A model generated the notes under the pieces. The model ran no database searches, was not told the DNA's origin, and saw only the letters and a list, made by a program, of their open reading frames with translations. Source: CAXPZW01 sp964221845 (GTDB taxonomy: Bacteria; Bacteroidota; Bacteroidia; Flavobacteriales_D; Sanyastnellaceae). Taken from it: 64,000 nt of DNA. Both the position numbers and the translations under genes were made by a program. The stretch is taken from NCBI GenBank assembly GCA_964221845.1, contig CAXPZW010000012.1, forward strand, positions 1 through 64,000, written 5' to 3'. Below, one piece after another: positions 15,150 through 24,556 of this stretch (its first letter is position 1; each line of letters starts with the position of its first letter).

Positions 15150-18100
15150 TTAGCGGATCACCAAGCGTTCGGTGAACACCTTGCCGTTTTGAGTCAAGCG
15201 CAGGGTGTAGAGTCCCGGGGCGAGGTTTGCGGGCAGGGTCCACAGCGTGTTTTCTCCGGCTTGGGTCTGCAGGCGGGTCTGCGACACAATGCGTCCGTCA
15301 GCACCGTACAGTACAGTGTGCCAGTTGCCACTCACCGGCGATTGCACGTATACGTGGTCGCTAGTGGGGTTCGGGAAGATGGCCGGAGCCACGTCGGTCT
15401 CCTCGATGCTGTCGTCGGTGCAGTTGTCGCTCAGCAGCGGTGAGGTCAACAGGCAATTGGGGAAGAGGGTCGAGGTGACCGTGACCAGTACCTGCTCATC
15501 GTTGGGGAACGGTCCGATTTCCACAGAGCCGTTGAAGCCCACCTCAAAGCTGTCGCTGTTGTAATTGTTGGTGATGGTGTATGGCGCGCCGTTGCCCAAG
15601 TCGTCGATGTCCAGCTCGATGTAGAACACGTCGCTTTCGCCTTCCTCGCAGAAGGTGCTCCAATACAAGGTCGGGTACTCGCAATCGTATACGCATGAGC
15701 CGTCGTCAATGGTCGCGTCGGGATCGTAGTTGAGGGCCGCCTCATCGGTACAACCTGCGCAGGTTTCGTAGTCGCACGAGCCGTCGTCCAGGGTGGCCGT
15801 GGCGTCGTAGTTGCACGCACCTGGATCGGTACATCCCGCACATGATTCGTACTCGCATGAGCCGTCGTCTAGGGTGGCCGTGGCGTCGTAGTTGCACGCG
15901 GTGGCGTCGGTACAGCCGGCGCAGGTTTCGTACTCACACGAGCCGTCGTCGGTGTTGGCGGTGGCGTCGTAGTTGCAGGCGGTGGGGTCGATGCAGCCCA
16001 GTACCACGGTGTAGAAGCACGATCCGTCGTCGATGGTTGCGGTCGGGTCGTAGTTCAGTGCGGCGGGGTCGGTGCACCCGGCGCACGAAGTGTACTCGCA
16101 CGAACCATCATTGATGGTGGCGGTGGGGTCAAAGTTGCAGGCCCCAGGCTCGGTACATCCAGCGCACGAGTCAAACTCGCAAGAACCGTCATCGAGGGTG
16201 GCGGTAGGATCGTAGTTGCACGCATTGGCATTGGTACATCCCGCACAGGCATCAAAGTCGCAGCTGCCGTCGTCGAGGGTAGCCGTAGCGTCGTAGTTAC
16301 ACGCCGTAGGATTGGTACATCCGGCGCACGAGGTGTACTCACACGAGCCGTCGTCTACTGTAGCGGTACTGTCGTAGTTGCAAGCGGTGGCATCGGTACA
16401 GCCCGGGTTGCCGGCGTCTTCACAGCCGTTGTTGGGAGGCAGTCCGCCGCCGCAGACACCCCAAGGGTCGTCGCTCGGTGCGCCGTCAATGTCGCCGCAA
16501 TCGTAGCCCCAGGTGTCGCAGTTGAAGTCGACCGGTTGGCCGTCCCAATCAATGTCGCCGGTATCGGCGTAGGTGTCGCCCAGCCAGATCAGCACGCCAA
16601 TGGTGTGCTCGGTGCCTGCGCAATCGCAGATGTTTTCGTTGTAGATGCACGAGCCGTCGTCAATGTCAGCGGCCGAGTTGTAGTTGGTGGCGTAGGGGTT
16701 GGTACAGCCTTCTACCGGGTTGCAGGGCAGGATGTCCAACTGGCCCACGGGCGACACGGTGCCGTCCGAGAGGGTGTAGTAGAATTCCCAAGAGCCCGGC
16801 TCGAGTCCGCTGATGCCCCAGATGTCTCCGTCGCCGAGGTTGTTGCCGTCCAGCGGGAAGCAGAACAGGTCCGCACTGAACAGGGCGTCTGCGCAGATTT
16901 CGGATACCGTGCAGTCTCCGCTGTAGTCAAACAGGAAGTACATCACGTCGCTGTTGTCTTGGCATCCTTCGGTGTAGACGTTGATGTCGCCGATGAAGCA
17001 GTCACCTGTAACACCACAACCGTTGTTGGGGGGCAGGTTGCCGCTGCACACATCCCATGGGTCAGTGGATGGCGCACCATCAATGTCGCCACAGTCGTAG
17101 CCCCAGGTCTCGCAGTTGAAGTCTACGAACTGGCCTTCCCATTGGAACGCACCGTCGTCGGCAAAGCCATCGCCGAGCCAGGTGAGGACCTCAATGTTGA
17201 TTTCGGAGCCTTCGCAGTCGCAAATGGTTTGGGTGAAGATGCACGAGCCGTCGTCTACGGTGGCGCCGGGATCGTAGTTGTCCGCGTAAATGTTGGTACA
17301 GCCCGGTCCGTCGGTGCAGTTGCCGTTGTTGAACGAGAAGGTGCCCGAGGTGCCGTCGGCCGTGGTAAAGTAGAAGGTGTACACCGCGTTGGGTGTGGTT
17401 TCGGTCAGGTTGATCTGATCGCCGTCGTACATAAAGAAGTCCAGCGAAGGCAAGTCAAAACAGCTGTACGAGCCACCGTCAATACTGAAGCAAAGGTCTT
17501 CCACGTTGCAAATGCCGTCGATGCCAAAGGTGATGCCGATCACAGGCAGTAAAGTGCCAAAGTCGTCCTCTTGACACGGCTCCTGGGTGAGGGTCAAGCC
17601 GGTGGGCAAGCAGCCTCCGCCGCCACCGCCAAGGTCGAGGTCCCAGCCAATGTCGTTGAGCAGGCCCAAAGTGGCCGCACCGGGATCGTGGATCACCTCA
17701 GCAAACCCGATGTACGGGGTCATCAGCGAGTTGCTGTCGCCTGCGGGGTAGTAGGATTCGTCCCAGTGGCTGTAGCTGGAGCCCGGTTCAAAGGGGTCTG
17801 GCGCAAAGAGTTCGGGGTTGGTGCCGCCGTTGGCGTTGACGCCCTCGGCGCCGTTCCAAAACAGGTTGCCGCCTTCCAATTGTGCGGCAAGTGCGGTGGA
17901 GTTGTTGGCGTAGCTGAGGATGGACACACCGGTGCCGTTTTCCACAAAAGTGTCGTAGACGATGGGGGTGCCTGCGATGTTCAAGCCGTATTCGCCCACG
18001 CCGCCGTCCACGGTAGCCGAGCCTACTACGCCCAGGCCATGACCCAGTTCGTGCAGCACCACCGACACAAAGTCAAACTCGTTGAAAGCCGGATTGCCGT

Positions 18101-18614
18101 CGGTGCCCAAGTACCAATTGGTGCCTGAGTCGAAGGACGCAACAATGTCGGATTGCCCGGGATCCAAGTCGGAGCCGGCCAGTTTGTCGGCCAGGGCTGA
18201 AGGATAAAAGACGTCGTCTTGTGGCGCTCCAGAGAAGTTGGCGAAGTACGTGGTCGCCCCCGCAAAGCCAAGAGTGTTGCCCGGGATATCTTCCCAGGTG
18301 GCGTCCACCACAATGTTGATGTCTGAGGTGAGCAGCGAAGCCCAAATGTCTACCGCGTATTGGAAGGCGGCTTGGGCCTCGGCGGTAAATCCGGTGTAAT
18401 TGACCGTGATGGACACCGCACGTGAGTCGCCAAAGGTGTAGCCTTCAGGCGCGGGAACGTTGGTGTGCATGACTTGATCCAGCCCCACAATGCCCATGCA
18501 GCGAACGTGATCGCCGTTACAGGAGTGTTGCGGGTGGAGTTGTGCGAGAAGTGCGAGGGGGGTGAAGAGGCAGGCCAACAGGGCAGTCCATCGGCCAGAA
18601 GCGGGCATGTGCAT
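15150..18614 (-). CDS. T9SS type A cargo: metalloprotease-like protein with tandem DGSC repeats
   Basis: About 1154 residues. It has a signal peptide (GRWTALLACLFTPLALLAQ) and an N-terminal domain with the zinc-protease motif HELGHGLGVVG near residue 200, in the style of M10/M12-like exported Bacteroidota proteins. A middle part carries two dispersed CTN...DDGSC modules. Nine tandem 27-residue units (GCTDxxACNYDxTATxDDGSC) follow at 15675-16403, then a C-terminal type A sorting domain (IFPNPTSDHVYV ... GLYTLRLTQNGKVFTERLVIR). T9SS would export and anchor or release it. The starts at 18614 and 18608 are both plausible; an upstream in-frame start at 18665 would precede the signal peptide. A third zinc ligand is not obvious, so activity is inferred. 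Confidence 0.88.
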   Translation of the reverse strand: MHMPASGRWTALLACLFTPLALLAQLHPQHSCNGDHVRCMGIVGLDQVMHTNVPAPEGYTFGDSRAVSITVNYTGFTAEAQAAFQYAVDIWASLLTSDINIVVDATWEDIPGNTLGFAGATTYFANFSGAPQDDVFYPSALADKLAGSDLDPGQSDIVASFDSGTNWYLGTDGNPAFNEFDFVSVVLHELGHGLGVVGSATVDGGVGEYGLNIAGTPIVYDTFVENGTGVSILSYANNSTALAAQLEGGNLFWNGAEGVNANGGTNPELFAPDPFEPGSSYSHWDESYYPAGDSNSLMTPYIGFAEVIHDPGAATLGLLNDIGWDLDLGGGGGGCLPTGLTLTQEPCQEDDFGTLLPVIGITFGIDGICNVEDLCFSIDGGSYSCFDLPSLDFFMYDGDQINLTETTPNAVYTFYFTTADGTSGTFSFNNGNCTDGPGCTNIYADNYDPGATVDDGSCIFTQTICDCEGSEINIEVLTWLGDGFADDGAFQWEGQFVDFNCETWGYDCGDIDGAPSTDPWDVCSGNLPPNNGCGVTGDCFIGDINVYTEGCQDNSDVMYFLFDYSGDCTVSEICADALFSADLFCFPLDGNNLGDGDIWGISGLEPGSWEFYYTLSDGTVSPVGQLDILPCNPVEGCTNPYATNYNSAADIDDGSCIYNENICDCAGTEHTIGVLIWLGDTYADTGDIDWDGQPVDFNCDTWGYDCGDIDGAPSDDPWGVCGGGLPPNNGCEDAGNPGCTDATACNYDSTATVDDGSCEYTSCAGCTNPTACNYDATATLDDGSCDFDACAGCTNANACNYDPTATLDDGSCEFDSCAGCTEPGACNFDPTATINDGSCEYTSCAGCTDPAALNYDPTATIDDGSCFYTVVLGCIDPTACNYDATANTDDGSCEYETCAGCTDATACNYDATATLDDGSCEYESCAGCTDPGACNYDATATLDDGSCDYETCAGCTDEAALNYDPDATIDDGSCVYDCEYPTLYWSTFCEEGESDVFYIELDIDDLGNGAPYTITNNYNSDSFEVGFNGSVEIGPFPNDEQVLVTVTSTLFPNCLLTSPLLSDNCTDDSIEETDVAPAIFPNPTSDHVYVQSPVSGNWHTVLYGADGRIVSQTRLQTQAGENTLWTLPANLAPGLYTLRLTQNGKVFTERLVIR
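15675..16403 (-). repeat. Nine tandem 81-bp coding repeats
   Basis: The stretch is exactly 9 x 81 bases, each encoding one 27-residue unit with four invariant features: GC at the start, NYD or NFD in the middle, DDGSC or NDGSC, and usually CA at the end. One unit (the fifth) ends TVVL instead of xxCA. Unit-to-unit DNA similarity is high, consistent with expansion by recombination. This is protein-coding, not a CRISPR. Confidence 0.9.
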
Positions 18615-18737
18615 GGTTATCGGTGTTTCAGTACAGAAAGTGAAGGTAATGTCAAAAGCAGGCACCCGTGTAGGAGAATGACTGCTTCATCCACGAAGCA
18701 TTGTGTGTTCCGGTGCGCGTGCGTGGCTTGGATGGCG

Positions 18738-18745
18738 TAATTTTG
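18738..18745 (+). promoter_or_regulatory. -7 element of the polyprenyl synthase gene
   Basis: TAATTTTG, perfect match, ends only six bases before ATG 18752, so the message should be leaderless or nearly so. Confidence 0.65.
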
Positions 18746-18751
18746 GCCTGA

Positions 18752-19726
18752 ATGGCCTCGGTCAAAGACATAACCGCCCCGGTAGCGCAGGAAATGCGCG
18801 ACTTTGAAGGCCATTTCAAAGCGGCCATGAAGAGCACTACGCCGCTGCTCGACAAAATCACCCACTACATCATCAAACGGAAGGGCAAACAAATGCGCCC
18901 GCTGTTTGTGTTCCTCTCAGCCAAGGCCACCGGAGGCGTTCAGGAAAACACCCACACCGCTGCCTCGCTGATTGAGCTGTTGCACACCGCCACCTTGGTG
19001 CACGACGACGTGGTGGACGACGCCAACATGCGCCGGGGGTTCTTCTCGATCAACGCGCTGTGGAAGAACAAAGTGGCCGTATTGGTGGGCGATTACCTAC
19101 TGTCACGTGGGCTGCTGATGTCGGTGGAACACGGGCAGTTTGATTTGCTGCGCATCGTGTCCACCGCCGTGCGAGAAATGAGCGAAGGCGAGCTGCTTCA
19201 AATCGAAAAGGCCCGCCGGTTGGACATCAACGAGGAGGTGTACTACACCATCATTCGTCAAAAAACCGCTTCCCTGATCGCGGCATGCTGCGCCAGCGGA
19301 ACCGCCTCTACGGGCGCCGATCCCGAGCTGGTGGAACACATGCGCACCTTCGGCGAGAAGGTCGGTATGGCCTTCCAGATCAAGGACGACTTGTTTGATT
19401 ACGGCGCGGGCAAGAACATTGGCAAGCCCACCGGCATCGACATCAAGGAAAAGAAAATGACCCTGCCGCTGATCCACGCCCTCAACCAGGCCGAAAGCAG
19501 CCAGCGCCGCAGCATCATCAACGCCATCAAAAAGCACCACGACAACCCCAAGCGGGTGCGTGAGGTCATCGACTTCGTGCTTGAAACCGACGGCATCGCC
19601 TACAGCCGTGACCGCATGCTGGCCTTCCGCGACGAAGCGCTCGGCCTGCTGCACGCGCTGCCCGTGTCCGACGCCCGCAACTCCCTTGAACAACTGGTGC
19701 ACTACACCATCGAACGCGAAAAATGA
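18752..19726 (+). CDS. Polyprenyl diphosphate synthase (trans, long-chain)
   Basis: 324 residues of the FPP/GGPP synthase fold. First Asp-rich motif LVHDDVVDDANMRRG near residue 90, second DDLFDYG near residue 215, KGKQMRP at the IPP site and GELLQIEKAR. It extends allylic diphosphates with IPP and most likely makes the side chain of menaquinone. Its stop overlaps the ATG of the next gene (ATGA), so the lipoprotein that follows is translationally coupled, though no functional link is obvious. Chain length cannot be told from sequence by eye. Confidence 0.95.
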   Translation: MASVKDITAPVAQEMRDFEGHFKAAMKSTTPLLDKITHYIIKRKGKQMRPLFVFLSAKATGGVQENTHTAASLIELLHTATLVHDDVVDDANMRRGFFSINALWKNKVAVLVGDYLLSRGLLMSVEHGQFDLLRIVSTAVREMSEGELLQIEKARRLDINEEVYYTIIRQKTASLIAACCASGTASTGADPELVEHMRTFGEKVGMAFQIKDDLFDYGAGKNIGKPTGIDIKEKKMTLPLIHALNQAESSQRRSIINAIKKHHDNPKRVREVIDFVLETDGIAYSRDRMLAFRDEALGLLHALPVSDARNSLEQLVHYTIEREK

Positions 19727-20247
19727 GAACAACACTCCTGCTTTTGTTTGCCACCTTTTTGGTGGCCTGCGGCTCCGGTGATTCCGTGGAGCGTATTGTC
19801 AAAGTGTACCCCAACCGCAACCCCGAGCACATGGTGATTTACGACGCCAGTGAGACCAACATCATCGGCGAAAAGTTCTTTTACGACGACGGTGGCGTAC
19901 GCGTAGAAGGCCCGTTGCAAGACGGCGAGCGCCACGGCACTTGGCACTCCTACACCATGGAAGGCAACCTGCTTTCGGTCAACAACTACAACCTGGGCGA
20001 ATACGACGGTCCGTACGAGAACTACTTCCCGGACGGCGGCCTGCGCATCCAAGGCGCGTACACCAATGGAAAGGAAGTCGGTGAGTGGGTGGTGTTCAAC
20101 AACGAAGGCCAGCGCCACGGGCTCTACCGCCGCTTTGACACAGAGGGAAACCTACGCGAAAAAGGCGTGTACGACAAAGGCCAGAAGTCCGGCATTTGGG
20201 AGGAATTCAACGCCAACGGCTCACGCATCGGCTACTCCAAACACTGA
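19723..20247 (+). CDS. MORN-repeat (YwqK-like) lipoprotein
   Basis: 174 residues. Lipobox at the N-terminus (TTLLLLFATFLVACGSG), followed by repeated MORN_2-type units: YDDGGVRVEGPLQDGERHGTWHSY, YFPDGGLRIQGAYTNGKEVGEW, FDTEGNLREKGVYDKGQKSGIW. Databases often label such proteins YwqK-family antitoxin; no toxin is next to it, so I would not use that function. Probably a periplasmic or outer-membrane-anchored scaffold. Overlaps the polyprenyl synthase by 4 bases and ends 6 bases from the convergent 20254 gene. Confidence 0.88.
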   Translation: MRTTLLLLFATFLVACGSGDSVERIVKVYPNRNPEHMVIYDASETNIIGEKFFYDDGGVRVEGPLQDGERHGTWHSYTMEGNLLSVNNYNLGEYDGPYENYFPDGGLRIQGAYTNGKEVGEWVVFNNEGQRHGLYRRFDTEGNLREKGVYDKGQKSGIWEEFNANGSRIGYSKH

Positions 20248-20253
20248 GTTTTT

Positions 20254-23200
20254 CTAGAAAAAGGCGCGGGCTTGCAAGCCTCCGCTGTGCACCGTGCCCG
20301 CACTCGATGAGGTGCGCCCTTCATAGCGCACGCTGAGTTGGAGGTTGCGGGCCACATTGCGGCGCACGTCCAAGCTCCACGTACCGTTGCGCCCGGGTAC
20401 CAGGCCCTCCAGCATGGCAAACGCCAGCGCGTTTTGGCCCGTGCCTGAATAGGCGATGTTGACGTAGCTCAAGCGCCCCTCCACACTCCCTTTCTCGGCG
20501 CTGCCCACCCGGAACGAACCGGTGATGGATTCAATCGTGGCCTCCTCGCCGCCGAGGTCCAGCGCATTGACTTTATCTGCGTAGCGCAACTCCACGGCAA
20601 CCCGGTATTGGGTGCCGGGTTGCCAGGTGAGCTCGGGCTTGACTTCCCAGCGGTCGATGCTGTAGTTGCGTCCGGTGGTGTAGTCGGCCGCGGCGCCGTC
20701 CAGCCCGTAGGATCCAAAGGCCCGCAAGGTGAATTGCTGGGCTACCAGCACCCTCACTATCCCCTCGTACACGCGCAGTTCGCGGCTGTCAAAACCATTG
20801 GCCAGCAGGGTTTTGTTTTGCACCTCACGCACACTGAATTGGAAGCCAAAGCGCGGGTTGTTGCGGTTGAAGAACAGCGTACCCCGCAAGGCACTTTCGA
20901 TGCTCACCAGGTTGCTGTCGGCCACATCGCGTAGCAAGGGGTTGAAGCGGTCTGAGCCTTCTTCCAGCAAGGTGCGGCGCTGGAGCTTGGCCGAGCCCTG
21001 TGCGCTGAAGCGCTGCAGCCATTGCATCTTACTGCCCTTCAACCCGGCGGCGCGTTCGGGCGAAAGCAGCAGAGCATAGGTGAAGGCCGTGGTGTAGGTG
21101 CGGATGTATTCGGTGCCCGGCACAAACGTGCGGATGTAGTTGGCCTCGTAGGCAAAGGCCGCAATCTCAAACTCGCCCAGGTCCTTGATGCCGTCTTCGT
21201 TGTAGTCGTTCCAAACGTACACCCCTTGGCCGGGCGGCACCTCGATGTACACGAACTCGCGCTTTTGCTCCAGCCCACTGCCGGTTTCATAAAAGAGGTC
21301 GCTGCGCATCACGCCGTTGCCAGGAGCCAGTCGGTGTTCCAGGCGTCCAAGCAGGGTGGATTCAGGGGTGGAGGTGCTGAGCTCGTCGTCCACTACACGC
21401 AGTTCGCGGTTGGACACGTTCACGCGCAGTTGGTGCTTGGGGTTTTGCACCAAGTCCAAGCGCAGGCCCACTTGCTCGGCCACGTTGGCGCGGGCAAATT
21501 GGGTGGAGTCGCTCAGGCGGTCGGTGCGCACGCGGTAGAACACTTGGAGCCCTGCGGCGGTAGTGTCGGCTGTGGCAAAGTAGGTTTCCCAATCGTGGAA
21601 GCGGTAGGAGGTGGGCAGCAGGTTGGCGGCGTCGCGGCGTTCGTTCCACTCCCATTCGTCGCGGTAGCCCACGCGCATTTTGCCCACGGTGCGGTAGGCA
21701 TGGGTCTTGTGGCGCGCAAAGGTGCTGTTGTCGTTGAAGGTGGCTTGCAGGGCGCTTCCGGTGTATTGCACAAACCCTTTTTCGGGCTGCCACTTGAGGC
21801 CGACGTTGGCCTTGTTGCCGTTGAATTCGCCGTATTCCAAGTGTTCGAGCCCCAGTTCGAGTCGGGCCACGTTGACGCGGTTGCCCACCAATTTGAATCC
21901 GCCGCCCAATTGGTTGCCTTCGAGTTCGGTGCCCAGCAAGTTCCAGTTGCGCCAGAATTCTACGGCACGGAAGCGTTCCACGGGTGAGAAGGTCTCGGCC
22001 ACGTATTCCCCGGCCACCTCCAAGTCCCACTTCCAGGGCAGGGAATCGGTGGCAGCCCGGGTGTAGCGAGCACCGGCGTACGCAGCTTGGCCGTTGTTGT
22101 TTTCGTTGCCGATTTCCGAGAAGGTGTTGCGGTCGTATACGCTCAAGGCCCCGTTGCCAAAGAGCGACCACCCCTTGCCCAATTGCAGCGTTCCTCCTCC
22201 GGTAACCACTTGCAACCGTTCTGGGCGGGCCAGCAATTGCAGCGGGGCGTAGTTGCCCTGCGACACCAACTCCCCGGCGACTTCCACCGGAGCGATCCAT
22301 CGGAAGATGCGCCCGCTTGCGGTAAACCCGTCTTCCACATAGTCGCCGTTGCCCTGGCCCACCTCTGAGAATACGGCCTGGTACAACGCTGAGTCAGGAT
22401 TGGTGCTGAACACCAGGACATCGGCAAAGCCCAACGAATCGCGCAGCGCGTAACGCACCGCATCCGGAGACCAGCCCACGCTGTCGATGCCTGGCACCAC
22501 CGCGGCCAGCAGGTCGTCGCCGGCGGCGGCCAGTACATCCCGGTCGGCCAGCGAGAGCTCTTGTTGCAAGGGTTGGTTGCGGCTGTCGGTCTCGGCAAAC
22601 CAGCGCACGTAGCCGGTGCGGCGTTTGGCGGTGTACACGGCCTGGCCCTGCAGCACCGAACGCGCATAATTGCGGTCCGAGTATTGGAATTCCACAATGA
22701 TGCGGCGGTCCTTGGTGATGGGGCGGCGTGGGGTAAAGGTGATCTCGGCGGTGTTGTAGTCGATGACGTAATCGGCGTCTTGGCCACGTTGTAGCAGTTG
22801 ACCGTCGATGAACACGCGCTCGGTGCCGGCCAGCACAATGATGAAGGGTTCGCCCGCTGGACCGGTCAGGCGGTAGGGCCCCTGGTTGCCTTCCACCCCT
22901 TGGAGTTCAGTGCGCGAGAACTTGCCTTTGCTCAATGCGGCCGAGGCTTGAATCCGCCAGTTTTCGCCCTCGTTGCGGTCGTACTTGCCGTCAAACAGCA
23001 GGCCTTGCGCACGTTTGTTGAAGCGCAAAAAGTGGTCGCCGTTTTCGATCACTTGAAAGTCGCCGGCCACGAGTTTTTCGTTGTCGTCAAACAGCTGAAT
23101 GTATACCTGGTCAAAGTCTTGCAGGCGTTGGGTGTTGCCTTGGGGCTGGATGGGGATGGAGTTGTCGGTGATGGAGGCCAGGATTTGCACTTGATCGGTC

Positions 23201-23697
23201 ACGCGCCCCGAGAGCTGCAGGTTGAGGTTGGAGTTGACGCTCAGGTTTTGGGCGTTTCCAAAGGCAATGCCGCGGCTGAGGGAGCCGGATTTGTTGATGG
23301 TGGAGGCGAAGGCGGGGGCGGGGGGTGGGCCCCCCGACGGTTCAAACGCCGAAAAGTCGCGGATCACCTGGTTCATTTCGGTGGTGTCGCGCAAGAAGAA
23401 TGTGCCGGCTACGGGAGCGGCAAACGTGCGGTACTCCAAGCGCAAACCGCTGGGATCGGTGCCCGGTGCCAACCGGACCACAGGCGGTGTGCCCAGCACC
23501 GAATAGGTGGTGAGCGGCATGCGCTGTTCACCGCGGTACAGCGCCACGGTGGGCAGCATCACTCCGGCGGCTTCCAGCACCAACGAGTCTTGCCCCGCGG
23601 GCCACGGCAGACGCACCGGTTCGGTTTGTCCTGAGGCGTTCAGGGCAGTGCCCAGCCAGAAGCTGAGTCCAAAAGCTATGGTCAGAAGAAGGCGCAA
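20254..23697 (-). CDS. Very large outer-membrane beta-rich protein of unknown function
   Basis: 1147 residues from TTG 23697; no ATG is available near the N-terminus, and the signal peptide (LRLLLTIAFGLSFWLGTALNASGQ) begins right there. An N-terminal globular part of ~150 residues precedes a long series of alternating polar/hydrophobic strands (for example NLSVNSNLNLQLSGRVTDQ and NAEITFTPRR-like hairpins) ending with an aromatic residue (ARAFF), as outer-membrane barrels do. A segment with DYVIDYNTAEITFTPRRPIT resembles regions of SprA-like surface proteins, but the length and overall order differ. A near-consensus -7 (TAGATTCG, 23724-23731) lies upstream. No catalytic motif is visible; a structural or transport role in the outer membrane is inference. 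Confidence 0.8.
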   Translation of the reverse strand: MRLLLTIAFGLSFWLGTALNASGQTEPVRLPWPAGQDSLVLEAAGVMLPTVALYRGEQRMPLTTYSVLGTPPVVRLAPGTDPSGLRLEYRTFAAPVAGTFFLRDTTEMNQVIRDFSAFEPSGGPPPAPAFASTINKSGSLSRGIAFGNAQNLSVNSNLNLQLSGRVTDQVQILASITDNSIPIQPQGNTQRLQDFDQVYIQLFDDNEKLVAGDFQVIENGDHFLRFNKRAQGLLFDGKYDRNEGENWRIQASAALSKGKFSRTELQGVEGNQGPYRLTGPAGEPFIIVLAGTERVFIDGQLLQRGQDADYVIDYNTAEITFTPRRPITKDRRIIVEFQYSDRNYARSVLQGQAVYTAKRRTGYVRWFAETDSRNQPLQQELSLADRDVLAAAGDDLLAAVVPGIDSVGWSPDAVRYALRDSLGFADVLVFSTNPDSALYQAVFSEVGQGNGDYVEDGFTASGRIFRWIAPVEVAGELVSQGNYAPLQLLARPERLQVVTGGGTLQLGKGWSLFGNGALSVYDRNTFSEIGNENNNGQAAYAGARYTRAATDSLPWKWDLEVAGEYVAETFSPVERFRAVEFWRNWNLLGTELEGNQLGGGFKLVGNRVNVARLELGLEHLEYGEFNGNKANVGLKWQPEKGFVQYTGSALQATFNDNSTFARHKTHAYRTVGKMRVGYRDEWEWNERRDAANLLPTSYRFHDWETYFATADTTAAGLQVFYRVRTDRLSDSTQFARANVAEQVGLRLDLVQNPKHQLRVNVSNRELRVVDDELSTSTPESTLLGRLEHRLAPGNGVMRSDLFYETGSGLEQKREFVYIEVPPGQGVYVWNDYNEDGIKDLGEFEIAAFAYEANYIRTFVPGTEYIRTYTTAFTYALLLSPERAAGLKGSKMQWLQRFSAQGSAKLQRRTLLEEGSDRFNPLLRDVADSNLVSIESALRGTLFFNRNNPRFGFQFSVREVQNKTLLANGFDSRELRVYEGIVRVLVAQQFTLRAFGSYGLDGAAADYTTGRNYSIDRWEVKPELTWQPGTQYRVAVELRYADKVNALDLGGEEATIESITGSFRVGSAEKGSVEGRLSYVNIAYSGTGQNALAFAMLEGLVPGRNGTWSLDVRRNVARNLQLSVRYEGRTSSSAGTVHSGGLQARAFF

Positions 23698-23785
23698 TCC
23701 GCGTTGTCTCGGCTATGGGATAACGAATCTAAGCCCTTTAATTGTTTACCTTTTGGTGCCATTCTTACTGCCAAACTGCTATTCC

Positions 23786-24556
23786 ATGCGTACCACCGCC
23801 CTGTTGCTTGAAGTTCGCCCCGGCGCTTCGGGCATGCTCCCCACCTACTTGCAGTCCCTTGTGGACCAGATCGACTTGTTGGCGACCGCCTCCGGATTGG
23901 AAGCCGGTGAACAGGCCATCCGCCAACACCGCCCCGATGTGGTGTTTGTCAGCGGGGCACTGGTGGAGCGTCGCATCAACTTGGGTGGCGCCATTCCGGT
24001 GGTGCTCACAGGCCAGTGGTGGTCCTAGGACAAATTGGAAGCGGGCGGAGCAAAAGCACAGCTGCTGATGCCCACCAGTCTGGACGAAGTCGGCGGTCTG
24101 CTCGAAAGCTTTGAAACCCAACGCAAAAAGCTCAGCAAGGTGGAGGCCGGCGCGTTCCACGTTTTGCCCAACGATTGGGAGCACATCCAGGCGCAAACCG
24201 TGTCCATTCCGGTGGTCAAAGGGTTCCGATTGGTGCGTTTGAACGAGGTGGCTTACGCGAACACCGCAGGCAGCTATGCAGACGTCTACCTCACCGACGG
24301 GCGCAAGTTCCAAGCCAGCCGGTCCATGAAGTACCACGCGGCGCAAATGGAGCCGTTTGGATTTTTCAGCTGCCACGACTCGTTTGTGGTCAACTTGCAG
24401 GAGATTGAGCAGTACACCCGCGGCCGAGGAGGTACGCTGCGCATGCGCCAAGGCGAGGACATTCCCGTCTCTCGCTACCGAAAAGAACCGTTGATGGAAT
24501 TGCTGAGTCAGCCGGCAGGGGTCACTTCTTCGGCTTCCACTCCCATTGTAAACTGA
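23786..24556 (+). pseudogene. LytTR-type response regulator with in-frame TAG
   Basis: ATG 23786 opens a receiver-like domain (TTALLLEVRPGASGMLPTYL ... RPDVVFVSGALVERR), which already lacks a normal phospho-acceptor Asp. It runs in frame into TAG at 24026-24028 (TGG TGG TCC TAG GAC AAA), and the same frame continues to 24556. The second part ends in a clear LytTR DNA-binding domain (FRLVRLNEVAYANTAGSYADVYL ... FFSCHDSFVVNLQEIEQYTRG). CAG to TAG is the simplest single change. A separate DNA-binding product from TTG 24035 is conceivable. It overlaps the convergent DUF2490 gene by 35 bases. Confidence 0.75.

Noticed and set aside
15675..16403. Tandem repeats considered as a CRISPR array
   Set aside because: The period is 81 bases, units have no constant repeat/variable spacer structure, and they translate into a regular Cys-rich protein repeat.
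19723..20247. Calling the MORN lipoprotein an antitoxin
   Set aside because: The YwqK-antitoxin label is a database habit; there is no toxin gene nearby and the protein is a lipoprotein.
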